From: Hypoxylon rubiginosum
Lineage: Eukaryota > Ascomycota > Sordariomycetes > Xylariales > Hypoxylaceae
Reading direction: 5' to 3'
DNA: 64,000 bases
Assembly: GCA_902806565.1 (NCBI GenBank)
Contig: CADCXA010000056.1
Location: 806,001-870,000 of the forward strand
The notes under the pieces are model-generated. The model did no database searches. It saw only the letters and a program-made list of their open reading frames with translations, and had not been told where the DNA came from. Position 1 is the stretch's first letter. Each line of letters opens with the position of its first letter. Below are positions 44,465 to 53,883 of the stretch, one piece after another. The translations under genes were made by a program, and so were the position numbers.

Positions 44465-45000
44465 ATGCTGCTCTGTAAGTGCTCCTCTCTTCACCCTATC
44501 TACACCCACAGCAACCCAGCTACGTCGAAAACTAACAGCAGTCCAACTCTGTGTGCGCGCAGTCTGTCCGCAGTGCAGCAACATCCTCACGGTGTCGCCC
44601 TCGCCGGAGACGGGCCACAACCGGTTCGAGTGCCGGACGTGCCCCTACTCGCACGCCATCGAGAAGCGGTGGTACCAGCGGCGCGAGTTCAAGCACAAGG
44701 AGCGCGAGGAGATCTTCGGCGGGCCCGAGGCCTGGGACAACGCCGACAAGTCCAACACCCAGTGCAACAACTCGTCCTGCGACGGCCGCGAGGCCGCCTT
44801 CTACCAGGTCCAGATCCGAAGCGCCGACGAGCCCATGACGAGCTTCTATAGGGTGAGTTGTTTATCATTTGTGCAGTCTAGGGAGTTCAAGTCGCAAAGT
44901 GAAAAAAGGAAAGAAAGAAAGAAAGAAAGAAAGAAAGAGAGATTGCTAATTTGGATGTGTATAGTGCATGAAGTGTGGTCACCGGTGGAGAGAGAACTGA
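44465..45000 (+). CDS. RPC11: RNA polymerase III subunit C11 (RPC10/RPC11, TFIIS-like)
   Basis: Three exons join to 111 residues: a 10-base first exon (44465-44474), 44563-44852 and 44965-45000. The N-terminal zinc ribbon is FCPQCSNILTV with FECRTCPYSHAI. The C-terminal TFIIS-like ribbon has CNNSSCDGREAAFYQVQIRS carrying the acidic loop RSADEPMT, and ends FYRCMKCGHRWREN, completing the four cysteines across the last intron. C11 gives Pol III its intrinsic RNA cleavage and supports termination and reinitiation. The catalytic acidic pair reads A-D-E. The second intron contains a GAAA microsatellite (44909-44938). The minute first exon is typical of this gene in filamentous fungi. Confidence 0.95.
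44909..44938 (+). repeat. (GAAA)n microsatellite inside an intron
   Basis: About seven GAAA units in the second RPC11 intron, between the donor at 44853 and acceptor at 44964. It does not disturb the splice sites. Confidence 0.95.
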
Positions 45001-45553
45001 ACACATACAATAAGAAATACGGATAGGTGTATAGTGGTGATTTATTCTGGCTGGCGTTGGACGGCAGCCCCTTAATGGCGTTCGGAAGGAATTTAGAGTA
45101 TCTCGTAGAGTTCTCCCCGTACATAGTACGCAGCATCAGGGTCGTGAGGATGACCTTGAATCCGTGATACCCCCCAAAGTTCTGCTTCAATACTCTCCTA
45201 AATATAATAGTGCACTGCTGTTCTTATTTCTCTGTTTTGAAATAACAACAGCGAGATAGCGTCGGGTTAGAACCAACAGTAGTCCCGCGCTAGATCGCAT
45301 GCTCTTGACTCGGACCCATTTCCCTCCCCAGTGTGCATGATCGAGCACTATTCGTCTTCTCGAGCACCCCGGGAGGGCTTTCCCTTCCCAGTGTCCATGA
45401 TCGAGCACTATACGTCTGCTCGAGTATCTCAGGAGGGCTATCCTTTGGGCTCTTCCCCTTCGGCTTGAACGCGAGCGGATTAAGCGGTAGCTGCTGCGAC
45501 GAGCGCCCGCGTGGTAGTGATGAACTGTCTGATGAACTGTCGAGGGCCGTTTC
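45001..45553. other. Tail-to-tail spacer with a 60-bp duplication
   Basis: No convincing gene. The 60-base tandem duplication is listed separately. Frames covering it on both strands lack any recognisable motif. Confidence 0.45.
45327..45446 (+). repeat. 60-bp tandem duplication
   Basis: Two adjacent 60-base units, 45327-45386 and 45387-45446, share the core CATGATCGAGCACTAT and CTCGAG and differ at several positions. The length is a multiple of three and stays open in several frames, but no gene is recognised. Confidence 0.85.
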
Positions 45554-46015
45554 CTAGTCGCCCTTGTGCCAATCCACCGACGCCGTGACCCCTTCGGCGG
45601 CCAAAGTCTGGGCTAGGTCGGGACTGATAATGTCTTGTCGGAACCGCTCCTCCTGCAGGAGCTGGAGGTGCTTGAGGGTCGGGCCCGGGTAGTTTAGGTA
45701 TTTGATGTAGGGGGGCCGCGTCCAGTAGCGCAGGTAGGACAGGTACGCGACGAAGGCCGGCTCGTTAAGGATCTTCTGGGACGCGAGGTGGTTCAGGTAG
45801 AACGGGTTCGCGAGGGACTGCACGAACTGCGGAAATAAGCGGTGTTAGTAATGAAAAAAGAAAGAAAAGGGGACAGCAAGTAGGGAAGTTTGGCGAGCGC
45901 AGAAAAGGTGCTAGAAGCGTACCTCAAGTTCTATCTCGAAGCGAGAGTATCCGCCGTACTTTGGCTCCTCATCTGCAACGACAGAAGGCGGCGATTGTTC
46001 CATCTTGACATCCAT
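45554..46015 (-). CDS. MED31: Mediator complex subunit 31 (Soh1)
   Basis: Two minus exons (45923-46015 and 45554-45826) join in phase to 121 residues. Exon 1 encodes MDVKMEQSPPSVVADEEPKY and GGYSRFEIELE. Exon 2 carries the highly conserved MED31 core: FVQSLANPFYLNHLASQKIL, then AFVAYLSYLRYWTRPPYIKY, LNYPGPTLKHLQLLQEERFR and QDIISPD. MED31 is the most conserved Mediator subunit, binding MED7 in the middle module and contributing to pre-initiation complex assembly. Nothing unusual is seen. Confidence 0.97.
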
Positions 46016-46669
46016 CGAAGTCTTGCGATATGGTATCAAAGTAGCGAATAGATGGTGCCGAAGAGAACGATGGTTGTGAGTGCGACGACGGGAAGCTTTG
46101 AATTGGGTGGAAGGCTTATGAAGCTTGTGTGGGGGATTTACCTACATGTAGCCTAAGGTACATATGTAGATGACATAGTAGTAGCTAGAGATGACTAAGC
46201 ATGTTTTTGGCCAGCTAAACGAAGTGAGTTAGTACACCACGGCGCATCATCTTTTACATCGCAGTCCATCGCCATACAATTACAGGTCGGTATTTGGTTC
46301 ACATTCCGAGATAACTTGGTATTCTATTTAATTCATTCTACAATAGAATAATCATGATTTTCTGGCTCTGGGTTACAATCTGTAGGTACCCCTTTAAAAT
46401 CATTCTCGATAATTGCTTCAGGTTCTTGCTCCCATCCCCTAAAATGCAAATTCTTCCGTGACCGGTCCTCAACCAGGTAGTCATGCACGTCTCTCAATCT
46501 CAAATATGTAGGTATCAATATCCAGGCCTTCGTCCTCAAAAAAAGAAAAAAACATTTGTGTGGTAATATTCTCAACCAAGAGGTAAACCCATTCCAAGCA
46601 TTACCAACAGTAATTTCCGTATCTCAGCATTACGGTACTCCCTATTGCCAAAGTAAAGCTTCCGTTGCT
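46016..46669. other. Intergenic region
   Basis: Promoter side of MED31 and 3' side of the GPI-type gene. The short frames have no motif. No gene. Confidence 0.4.
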
Positions 46670-47175
46670 TCACAGCATAGCAGCCACGATACCAAAGACG
46701 CCGGCCAGCACACCGACCCCTATTTTCGCTGGCGTCGCAGCCGCATTCGGCGACGTCGTGGTGGGCGACTCTGTCAGCGAGCCGCTGATAGTGACCGAGG
46801 GGCTAATCCCGCCCAGCGTCTCTGTCAAGGTTCCGGTCGATGTGACGTTCACAAAGGGGCCCGACGTGATTGTGGGCATCGAGGTTACGCTGTCGTTGGT
46901 GCTGATGGAAGAATTGGATACCGTCAATGTCGATGTCAATGTCGCCGAGCCCGCGCCCGTCGAGGATGAATCTTGTATAGTCGTAGATATCGTCGGCGTG
47001 TCTTCTGACGTGCTAGAGACGAGGCGAGCGTTCAAGTTGGCGGCCTACAACACGTATGGCTAGGTTAGCTGCGTGGGTTAAGTAAAATAGGGGTTGCGAA
47101 TTGACTTACAGCATATCCGATGTGTGTAACAGCTACTACCGCCGCTGTTGTTACTAGTAACAGAGCTGACTTCAT
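46670..47175 (-). CDS. Ser/Thr-rich GPI-anchored-type surface protein
   Basis: Two minus exons (47110-47175, 46670-47044) join in phase to 146 residues. Exon 1 is a signal peptide, MKSALLLVTTAAVVAVTHIG. The mature part is nearly all Ser, Thr, Gly, Pro and Asn (TLTSTLTVSNSSISTNDSVT), suited to O-mannosylation. The end, AATPAKIGVGVLAGVFGIVA, is a hydrophobic GPI-attachment signal preceded by small residues. No catalytic motif exists. It is likely a small cell-wall or plasma-membrane mannoprotein. Such proteins evolve fast, so no named homologue is given. Confidence 0.85.
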
Positions 47176-48322
47176 CCTGTCTGGTCTCGATCTAGACTTG
47201 GTTCCCCTGTTGATACCAAATCAACAATTTCGCAATGATATGTAGCGACGTTCGGAATCCGTTGAAGTCGGGTTCGATGAAGAGCAGGCTGGCGAACGGA
47301 AGAAATAATGGGCAAACATTCCAATTGGCAAAACCGGTCTTGCATACGGGCAGAGACATTGCTTTTAGACACAAGGCAAGGGATCTACAAACCTGCCTAA
47401 CCACTTCCCCCAAGCCTGTCAACCTGTACTGAAGCTTCTCTAGCTCGTCCTAGTTTCCCTAGTCCTAGTCAACCGTCGGGACGATGGATCATGTTGTGAC
47501 AATGATAGGCCCCAGGAACCCGAACCATGTTCTCGCTATGCCCCGCGGCTTCCACAGTGCGTGCCACTAAAGCCCCGAGCAGCTGCGCTGATCTACGTGC
47601 ATTGCGGGGGTTAAGGCGCTACCCTTACAGGCCCCTACTTACAAGCTAGAATGGCAATGGCCATGTGTATCCCCTATCTTCCGAACCCCCTGACAGCCTG
47701 AACAGCGTCGTGTCGCATGACGTAGGGAACAGTCTGCACTGTGTTTTTGCCATGGCTACCGGTACCTAGGCCGATTCCCGGTTGAGCAAGACTTGTAGTG
47801 GAAATTCCGATGACTTTTCCGCTTCTTGTCTCTTGTATGATCGTTTCTCATAGAGAATCTTGTACAATCCGAAAAATCAAGAGCGTCGTTCCTAATATCG
47901 ATGTTAGATAGATGCTACCTTCTTAGAAGTCAGACATTCAGGTTGACCGTAATAGGGAGGCCGCTTGCTTTGTGAGCGCCAAGTCACCTAAGCCATCAGC
48001 TGCTAGCGACAAGGACAGTACATTAATGGACATTTCCTCTTTCGGCATTCGTTAGATCTTCTATTGGCTGGCAAGTTTCTGCTGTACTCCATCATACCCT
48101 ACCGCCTCCACACCTCCCGCACAGCACAGCACAGCGCAGCAGACAGCCGTGATGATTTTGTCTTGTCTGAATTACTCTTGCACAAGTAGTTAATTTGCGC
48201 TAACAGACTAAAAGAACTGTCCAAGACGTTAGGTGACCATTATCAAAGCAGCTGCACACTTCCGTGAGGCACCGCAAAAAGAAAAGAAAAAAGGGAGCAA
48301 AAGAGAAATATTCAAGGATTCA
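47176..48322. other. Intergenic region
   Basis: No gene is supported in about 1.1 kb. A short GCACAGCACAGCACAGCGCAGCAG repeat lies at 48120-48143. It contains the promoter of the GPI-type gene at its left edge and the flank of the tRNA at its right edge. Confidence 0.45.
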
Positions 48323-48425
48323 TGTCCTCGGTGAGGCTCGAACTCACGACCTTTGGATATCCCAATCTAACGATTGAGTCACATTACTATGAGACCAACG
48401 CTCTGACCAACTGAGCCACGAAGAC
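48323..48425 (-). tRNA. Elongator tRNA-Met(CAT) with an intron
   Basis: Read on the minus strand, GTCTTCG pairs with CGAGGAC in the acceptor stem, followed by discriminator A. The D arm is GCTC ... GAGC, the T arm GTGAG-TTCGAGC-CTCAC, and the anticodon loop CTCATAA, giving anticodon CAT. A 28-base intron interrupts the loop one base after the anticodon, the standard eukaryotic position. The T-T mismatch at the base of the anticodon stem is also found in yeast elongator tRNA-Met. CCA is not encoded, as expected. Confidence 0.95.
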
Positions 48426-49180
48426 GGATGACATTAGCCGCTTCAGAAACACCCTATAACTTGGGGTCTGTCAACCCAAAATCGGGCCGGGTAATGTGGA
48501 CCTTCGACACCTCCGTTGACATCTCCTTAACATGCAGCATCAGCCTACAACCTGTGTATTCGCTAGGATATACGGACGACTTTTAATATATACGACTCAA
48601 TAGTTCTCTTGGTAAACTTCATCGCCTGCTTGTAAATATCGACAGAGCCTAACAAGATCTACCTATCACCTTCAAGGCGACTGTCACGAGGCCAGCCATG
48701 CGATAGGAAAGCAACTATGTCGTTGCGCAAAGAGCTATGGACCCAACCGCTGCTAGTTCCCGAGTATACATAGGAGCTAAGAATAAAGGACCTAACTGTT
48801 ATCGCCGGGACTGCTGGCAGTTGCTTCCACCATCGCCATTCCTATTCGTCGTCGCAGGGCGGTCCTTGGCCCATGATTTCCTCAAACATTTTACCCATCG
48901 CATCGTCTGTCGGAGCGAAGACCTAACTTCTGGTAGTCTAACCATGTTAGCGATCGTCTAGTCCGGCTAGCATCACCCCCTGCTGCCGCTGCAGCTGCTC
49001 TACATGGTAGTATTAGAGACCCCGGCTACGCTCAGTGCCCGAGGGAGTATCACCAAGCCAAAGTATCAGATATTTGAACCAATGCTCCTGGTCCCTAGGC
49101 GAGTACGCACCGATATCGAGCAGCAGATTGCCCCTTAGATCGGGAGACGGTAGTATTAGACGAGAAATAGATTTCCTTGT
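48426..49180. other. Intergenic region with possible decayed coding DNA
   Basis: No intact gene. It may hold further decayed sequence belonging to the oxidoreductase relic at 49181-49587, but I could not align any N-terminal FAD-domain motif to it. Confidence 0.35.
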
Positions 49181-49587
49181 ACCCTACTGTCAAAGACGTG
49201 GCCAACATCGTCTTCTGCCTCGTACTCGAGCCGCTACCCGCCGATCTTCTACCAGCGGCACGCCCACGACGAACGCGCTAGGTTTGGCGGACCGTACGGA
49301 CCCGCTTGTCGTAGCTTCTCACATCAGTATCTTGGGCGAACGCATCCAATGATGCCTTCGTGTACAGAACATCGCGCGTGCTGCTGGAAAACATCAACTC
49401 GGCGGCGAAAGAGCTTGGAGGGTTAGACCCTTATATTTACATGAATTATTCGGATAAGGAGCAGGACGTTATCCACAGTTACGGCGCCGAGAGCGTAAGC
49501 AAACTGAAGCAAGTCAGACAGGAAGTAGACCCTGAGGGGATCTTCACCTACCAGGTTCCGGCCGGGTATAAGATTCCACATAACTAG
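49181..49587 (+). pseudogene. Relic of a BBE-type FAD-linked oxidoreductase, C-terminal part
   Basis: The last 75 codons are intact: LLENINSAAKELGGLDPYIY followed by MNYSDKEQDVIHSYGAESV, then LKQVRQEVDPEGIFTYQVPA. This is the berberine-bridge-enzyme C-terminal block (Y-M-N-Y-A ... Q-D-x-I-x-S-Y-G ... DPEGVF). Just upstream the homology is split: NALGLADRTDPLVV lies in one frame, and SVSWANASNDAFVYRTS in another, with VKDVANIVFCLVLEPLP in the latter before a stop. At least two frame changes and an internal stop are needed, and no FAD-binding N-terminus is seen. It is a degraded secondary-metabolism-type oxidase. Confidence 0.7.
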
Positions 49588-51499
49588 GTGGATTATAGAT
49601 TAGTGTGCCACTTAGTAGTTGGTATCACATATCCCCTTTGATTACTTTCGACTACAACGTGGAGGACATTAATTGTATCACATTACTCCATGTAGCGAAG
49701 ACTCTGCCAATGATTCAGCTATTTCGAATTGCGAACTATGGGTAAATCGCTTTCTCATGGTATTGACTTTTGGTCGATTTTATTGGCGCTTAAAACATGC
49801 TTAGACAGGATCCCGTCGTCCTCCTGTGCCTAGAAACAAAAATCGGGGTAGAAAGTCGTTGGGGACTATGCAGTTCGGGATGGATCGGTGTTAATTTAAC
49901 GATAGCTGAATCTGGCGGCAAGGCCAGAACGGCAGCTAGTTATAAAGGGGGGGCAGATGCGAAGGTGGAGGAGCGGCGTGAGCGGAAAATTCAGGTCTTG
50001 CCCGGCCCCGTTTAGAGGAAAATGGTCTTCCAGTCCCACTGTAAAACGGGAGGACCGGCATGTACGGCCGCGCCAAATTACCCCTATTCCGTTGTTACAC
50101 AAGCTCCAAAGCCCCTATTTATCAAGGGCTATATCCGGCGTTACACAAGACAACGACCATCAAGAAGCTTCACCTTGCACAACGTTGAATATAATCTATA
50201 TCTTAGAAGGTAGCTATCAAAGACCTGGTTGTAGATAGATGAACCCGTGGATCTGTGATCTGGCTCAATACCGCATCAAGGCAAAAAAAAATTTTCATGA
50301 AGTAGGAAATGCCTGATACGCAAATGAGGCCAATGACGGTAATTCGTTCTTCTCCCGAAAAGGTTCCAGCTCAGTAAAAGTGTCTAGCCAAACATTCATG
50401 ACAATTTATATTCTTTTTCTAGGCTATTTATTTTATTTACCTCGATACGTATTGATTCGCCATTATCCCTACCCGTAGCACGGAACCTCGCTTCAGCTTA
50501 GGTGCTATATGTGGCTATATTATAGGTTTATCGTTGCGGCCTTATAGACCTGAGGGAGTTGTCATATATTAGGCTGCCTTCGCTTAGCAGCCTTGTTTCG
50601 TAAAGAGACCAGGCTACCTATCCGGAGTACGGCTTGGGTTCTAGTTCGCGGAAAGAAATGGTCGCCGATTCAGGTGTTTAGCTTTACCTACCTAGTTATA
50701 CCTTAGACTTCAGCTTGTGGTGGCGGAGATGCATTATTTAAAATAGAAAAATTCGTGTTTACTCAACACACCGAATATTATCGGCGTTTTAATAATTCAC
50801 ATATCATATTCTGAGATGGGCTTCGTTTGACGACCAATTACGTTCAAATCGGCTTTTCAGCTTGGCTGCTTATCGGCTTTAGGTGAATATTTGATATATA
50901 TTCTGGAGTTATTGCAACCTAGGTGCATAGGGTGAATGACTTGTCAACCTCTTAATTGTCAAAAGGCATTTTACAAATTAATCGCCGTCGTCAGGCCGGA
51001 AGACTGAGCGGGGATCCCTAGGAGTTAAAATGCCAAATAATGCGGCTGGGTTCGAGTTGACTGACCTACCGGAGGTTACATTCGCAGATGCTTACCCTGC
51101 TGCCGAAGGGCGGTACCTGGGTGCATAATATTAGATACGTTGGTGTACACACCCAGCTGGTTCAGCTCTCAAAAAGTAAGCTGATGCGCACCAGATATAC
51201 CCAGTTAGTCAGGAAAAGCTGAGGGTTGAGCCAATCGTTGTGATTTTCTCCAGAATTATTTACATGGGCTGATGTGACGCCCAAGTAGCCGAGCCTCTGC
51301 ACTTTTTCGCTCCTTATTATTAACCTTTGGCCCCCAATCGACATTGGAGCCTCATCCATCCATAGGGGGCATCACATGCGGCCTCATAAGAGCAGCCGGG
51401 CGCTGCCCCCAAGTCTGGGGATGATGCTGCCTCCTGAACCAAGTGTCTGTTTCTTCATCTTAGAAAGCACATAGCCCGACATTTCAGATACGAATTACC
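49588..51499. other. 1.9-kb gene-poor region
   Basis: No supported gene. AT content rises at 50,280-50,960, with many TTTAT and TATATT words, compatible with mutated old repeats. I could not identify an element. The right end contains the promoter of the membrane-protein gene. Confidence 0.45.
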
Positions 51500-53239
51500 A
51501 TGAGCAAACTCTTCACCTTCGAGCGGCACTCAGTCGAGCAGCATTCAGTCGAGCGGCCTTTGGGTACCTTCTCCCCCCGCAAGCAGGTCTTTCGACTCTT
51601 CTGCAAATTTCTCATACGATGGCTCTTTACTGCGACTTTCTGCGGTGCTTTCACTGTGGTTTTAAAGGAGTATGATAAACGGATCTATATACAAGACGGC
51701 AACACGCACATCTATAATGCTATCACGGCCGGCTTGACCATTTGCTTGTCCCTTAATCTCGACTCCAGCTTGAATGCTTTTGCTGCTGTCCTAAAATGGG
51801 TGATACTAGCTGACGGCCCATTCCAACCCCGGATCTTTGATCTCATCCTTGCATTCGACACGTCGAAAGTGAATGCACTCAAGCTACTCTGGCGTGGCTC
51901 CTGGTGGTTGCGACTGATTTGTGTTGTCTGGCTTTTCATTGCTTTCGCGGCACAAATCGGAACCGCTTTGATCGGCCTCACTTACTCAATGGTTCCCCTT
52001 TCGTCAAGCTCCGAAGACTTTCCCAGGCCCCGTGGCGATGGAATCACAGCAATATTCACAGAAATCGGGTCCGAAACCCCTTTCAACGCCAAAACACCTT
52101 TCCCAATAGAACCCGAAAGCAGTCTCTACAACTTGACAGTGCAGCGTTCCAATGCATTCGCCTACGGGATGGGTGCCATCAATTCTAATGTCTTTGATTT
52201 GTCTCAGCCCGGCAGTCCTTTTCCGTTCCACTCGACGGCGTACGATCCCGACTCGGAAATGTACGAGAATCCTATTTCAAACTATCCAGTTTGGGCTGCG
52301 GATAGCTTAACGCTATGGAACACTTTCGGTCGATACGTCTGGAACTACGCTAGGTGCATGGATACATCGAGCACGTTGCAGAGTGATTCTGAGACGAATA
52401 CCGTCACCTTCGACGGGTACAACGGGACGCAGACTCTTACCATATCTGAGTATTCCCTCGACTATATAACTTATATCTCGGATACATCTCTTTCCTGTGG
52501 TCCACGGTGTACGCAAGTTTACGTCTTATTCTCCTCAAATGGAACGACGGATCTGTTCATATGCAACAGCACTGTTGAAAGGATGCACGACTGGGACAGC
52601 GAAGAGTTGATTTCACAATACAACCTTTCGATGCCGGATGCCCAAGCACGAATTCTAGCCGGCGCTATTGGTTGGGGGGACATCGACGTTAATGGGACTC
52701 TAAATACTCAGACCCTACCTTCCGGCCGGTTCCAAGCCTCGAGCTTCCCTTACGGGTCCTTCTGGGCTCCTTGGTTCCTACCCCGAAGCATCGACGTAAG
52801 CGACTTGTACATTGCGCGCTTCGCTGCCGCCGCCATTGTGTTTATGGACCAATATGGTGTTTCGTACACCTTCAGTGACCTGGTCATTCCGGGCGTGGCG
52901 TCGCAGCTAGACGTGAAGTGGACATACAGCGTCCTTATCCTCGTGCTGATACCTGGCCTCCAAGCCCTCCTGGCTCTACTATGCCTCTATACCGTGCATC
53001 ATAAAAAGGTACCCATCCATGAGGACTCCCCGCTGGCGATTGCAACGCTCCTCAAACACGTCGTTTCTGAGAATCAATCGGAAAGCCTCCCAAGCGGAAG
53101 CCAAACCGCAAAGAACATGCCAAGTAACCTTGAGTACGCATCTACACGACGAGACGCATCTGCACGACTAAACGAATCCGGCGCGATCAGCAACGACATT
53201 TACGAGATCAAGGTCGCCTCAAAGGGGGGAAGTGGTTAA
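51500..53239 (+). CDS. Orphan multi-pass membrane protein with a large lumenal domain
   Basis: A single exon of 579 codons. The N-terminus holds the imperfect repeat ERHSVEQHSVERP. Hydrophobic segments lie at about residues 36-56 (FCKFLIRWLFTATFCGAFTV), 75-107 (ITAGLTICLSLNLDSSLNAF) and 137-165 (LRLICVVWLFIAFAAQIGTA). A polar region of about 310 residues with several N-x-S/T sites (YNLTVQR, YNGTQTL, CNSTVER, YNLSMPD, VNGTLNT) follows, suggesting a glycosylated lumenal or extracellular domain. A last helix (VKWTYSVLILVLIPGLQALL) leads to a cytosolic tail. This layout occurs in a widespread fungal family of unknown function. No enzymatic motif is seen. Confidence 0.85.
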   Translation: MSKLFTFERHSVEQHSVERPLGTFSPRKQVFRLFCKFLIRWLFTATFCGAFTVVLKEYDKRIYIQDGNTHIYNAITAGLTICLSLNLDSSLNAFAAVLKWVILADGPFQPRIFDLILAFDTSKVNALKLLWRGSWWLRLICVVWLFIAFAAQIGTALIGLTYSMVPLSSSSEDFPRPRGDGITAIFTEIGSETPFNAKTPFPIEPESSLYNLTVQRSNAFAYGMGAINSNVFDLSQPGSPFPFHSTAYDPDSEMYENPISNYPVWAADSLTLWNTFGRYVWNYARCMDTSSTLQSDSETNTVTFDGYNGTQTLTISEYSLDYITYISDTSLSCGPRCTQVYVLFSSNGTTDLFICNSTVERMHDWDSEELISQYNLSMPDAQARILAGAIGWGDIDVNGTLNTQTLPSGRFQASSFPYGSFWAPWFLPRSIDVSDLYIARFAAAAIVFMDQYGVSYTFSDLVIPGVASQLDVKWTYSVLILVLIPGLQALLALLCLYTVHHKKVPIHEDSPLAIATLLKHVVSENQSESLPSGSQTAKNMPSNLEYASTRRDASARLNESGAISNDIYEIKVASKGGSG

Positions 53240-53883
53240 GGCATTCCGGAATGAGTTGGATTGTTAGGAATAGCCGTAGGATCTATGTCAACTTCTAAAT
53301 CTCTTGTTTTATGTTTCTCTCCTTTTGATACCCTTCGCTCCTTTCCCCCTTGTTGGTGTAGGAAACTTTTTTTTCTATATTTAGTATTTGAGGCATCTTT
53401 TATTTCTCTGCGGTCCTTATTCCCCCTTGCTCCTCTCCATTAGCTTTCATTATGTTCGCAGAGGGCGTTACATGTTTTCTACTTCGGGGCAGGGGCTTAT
53501 TTAATAGTCTAAAGTTGGAATAATTACTCTCACGAGGATACGATCAATTAGTCACTCTATATAACCATCATCTATTAAATAGTGCCTCTCTTGTTACATA
53601 TTGCCTATCTATATCGCAACGCGATACGTACCTAGGTCCCTAAAGGCAGCCATCCGCTCTCCTGATGTCACGGCACACATGATACAACCCAAGAAGATAC
53701 GAAAACAACGATGTTGTTGCGTGAGAAGCTACTAACCTATCTTTTCTATATATTCAGACTCACCTAGCCAGCCCCCTTATCCAGACTAGTACGCCAACTA
53801 TAGCCAACATTCCCAATCCTCTCGTCTAAGGGGTCGAAGGCGAGAAGGAGAGAGCCCTGGTAATCTCTCATCCAAGACCAACT
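53240..53883. other. Tail-to-tail spacer
   Basis: No gene. A T-rich tract near 53360-53400 may be the 3' end signal of the membrane-protein gene. A GTACCTAGGTCCC word lies near 53630. Confidence 0.4.
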
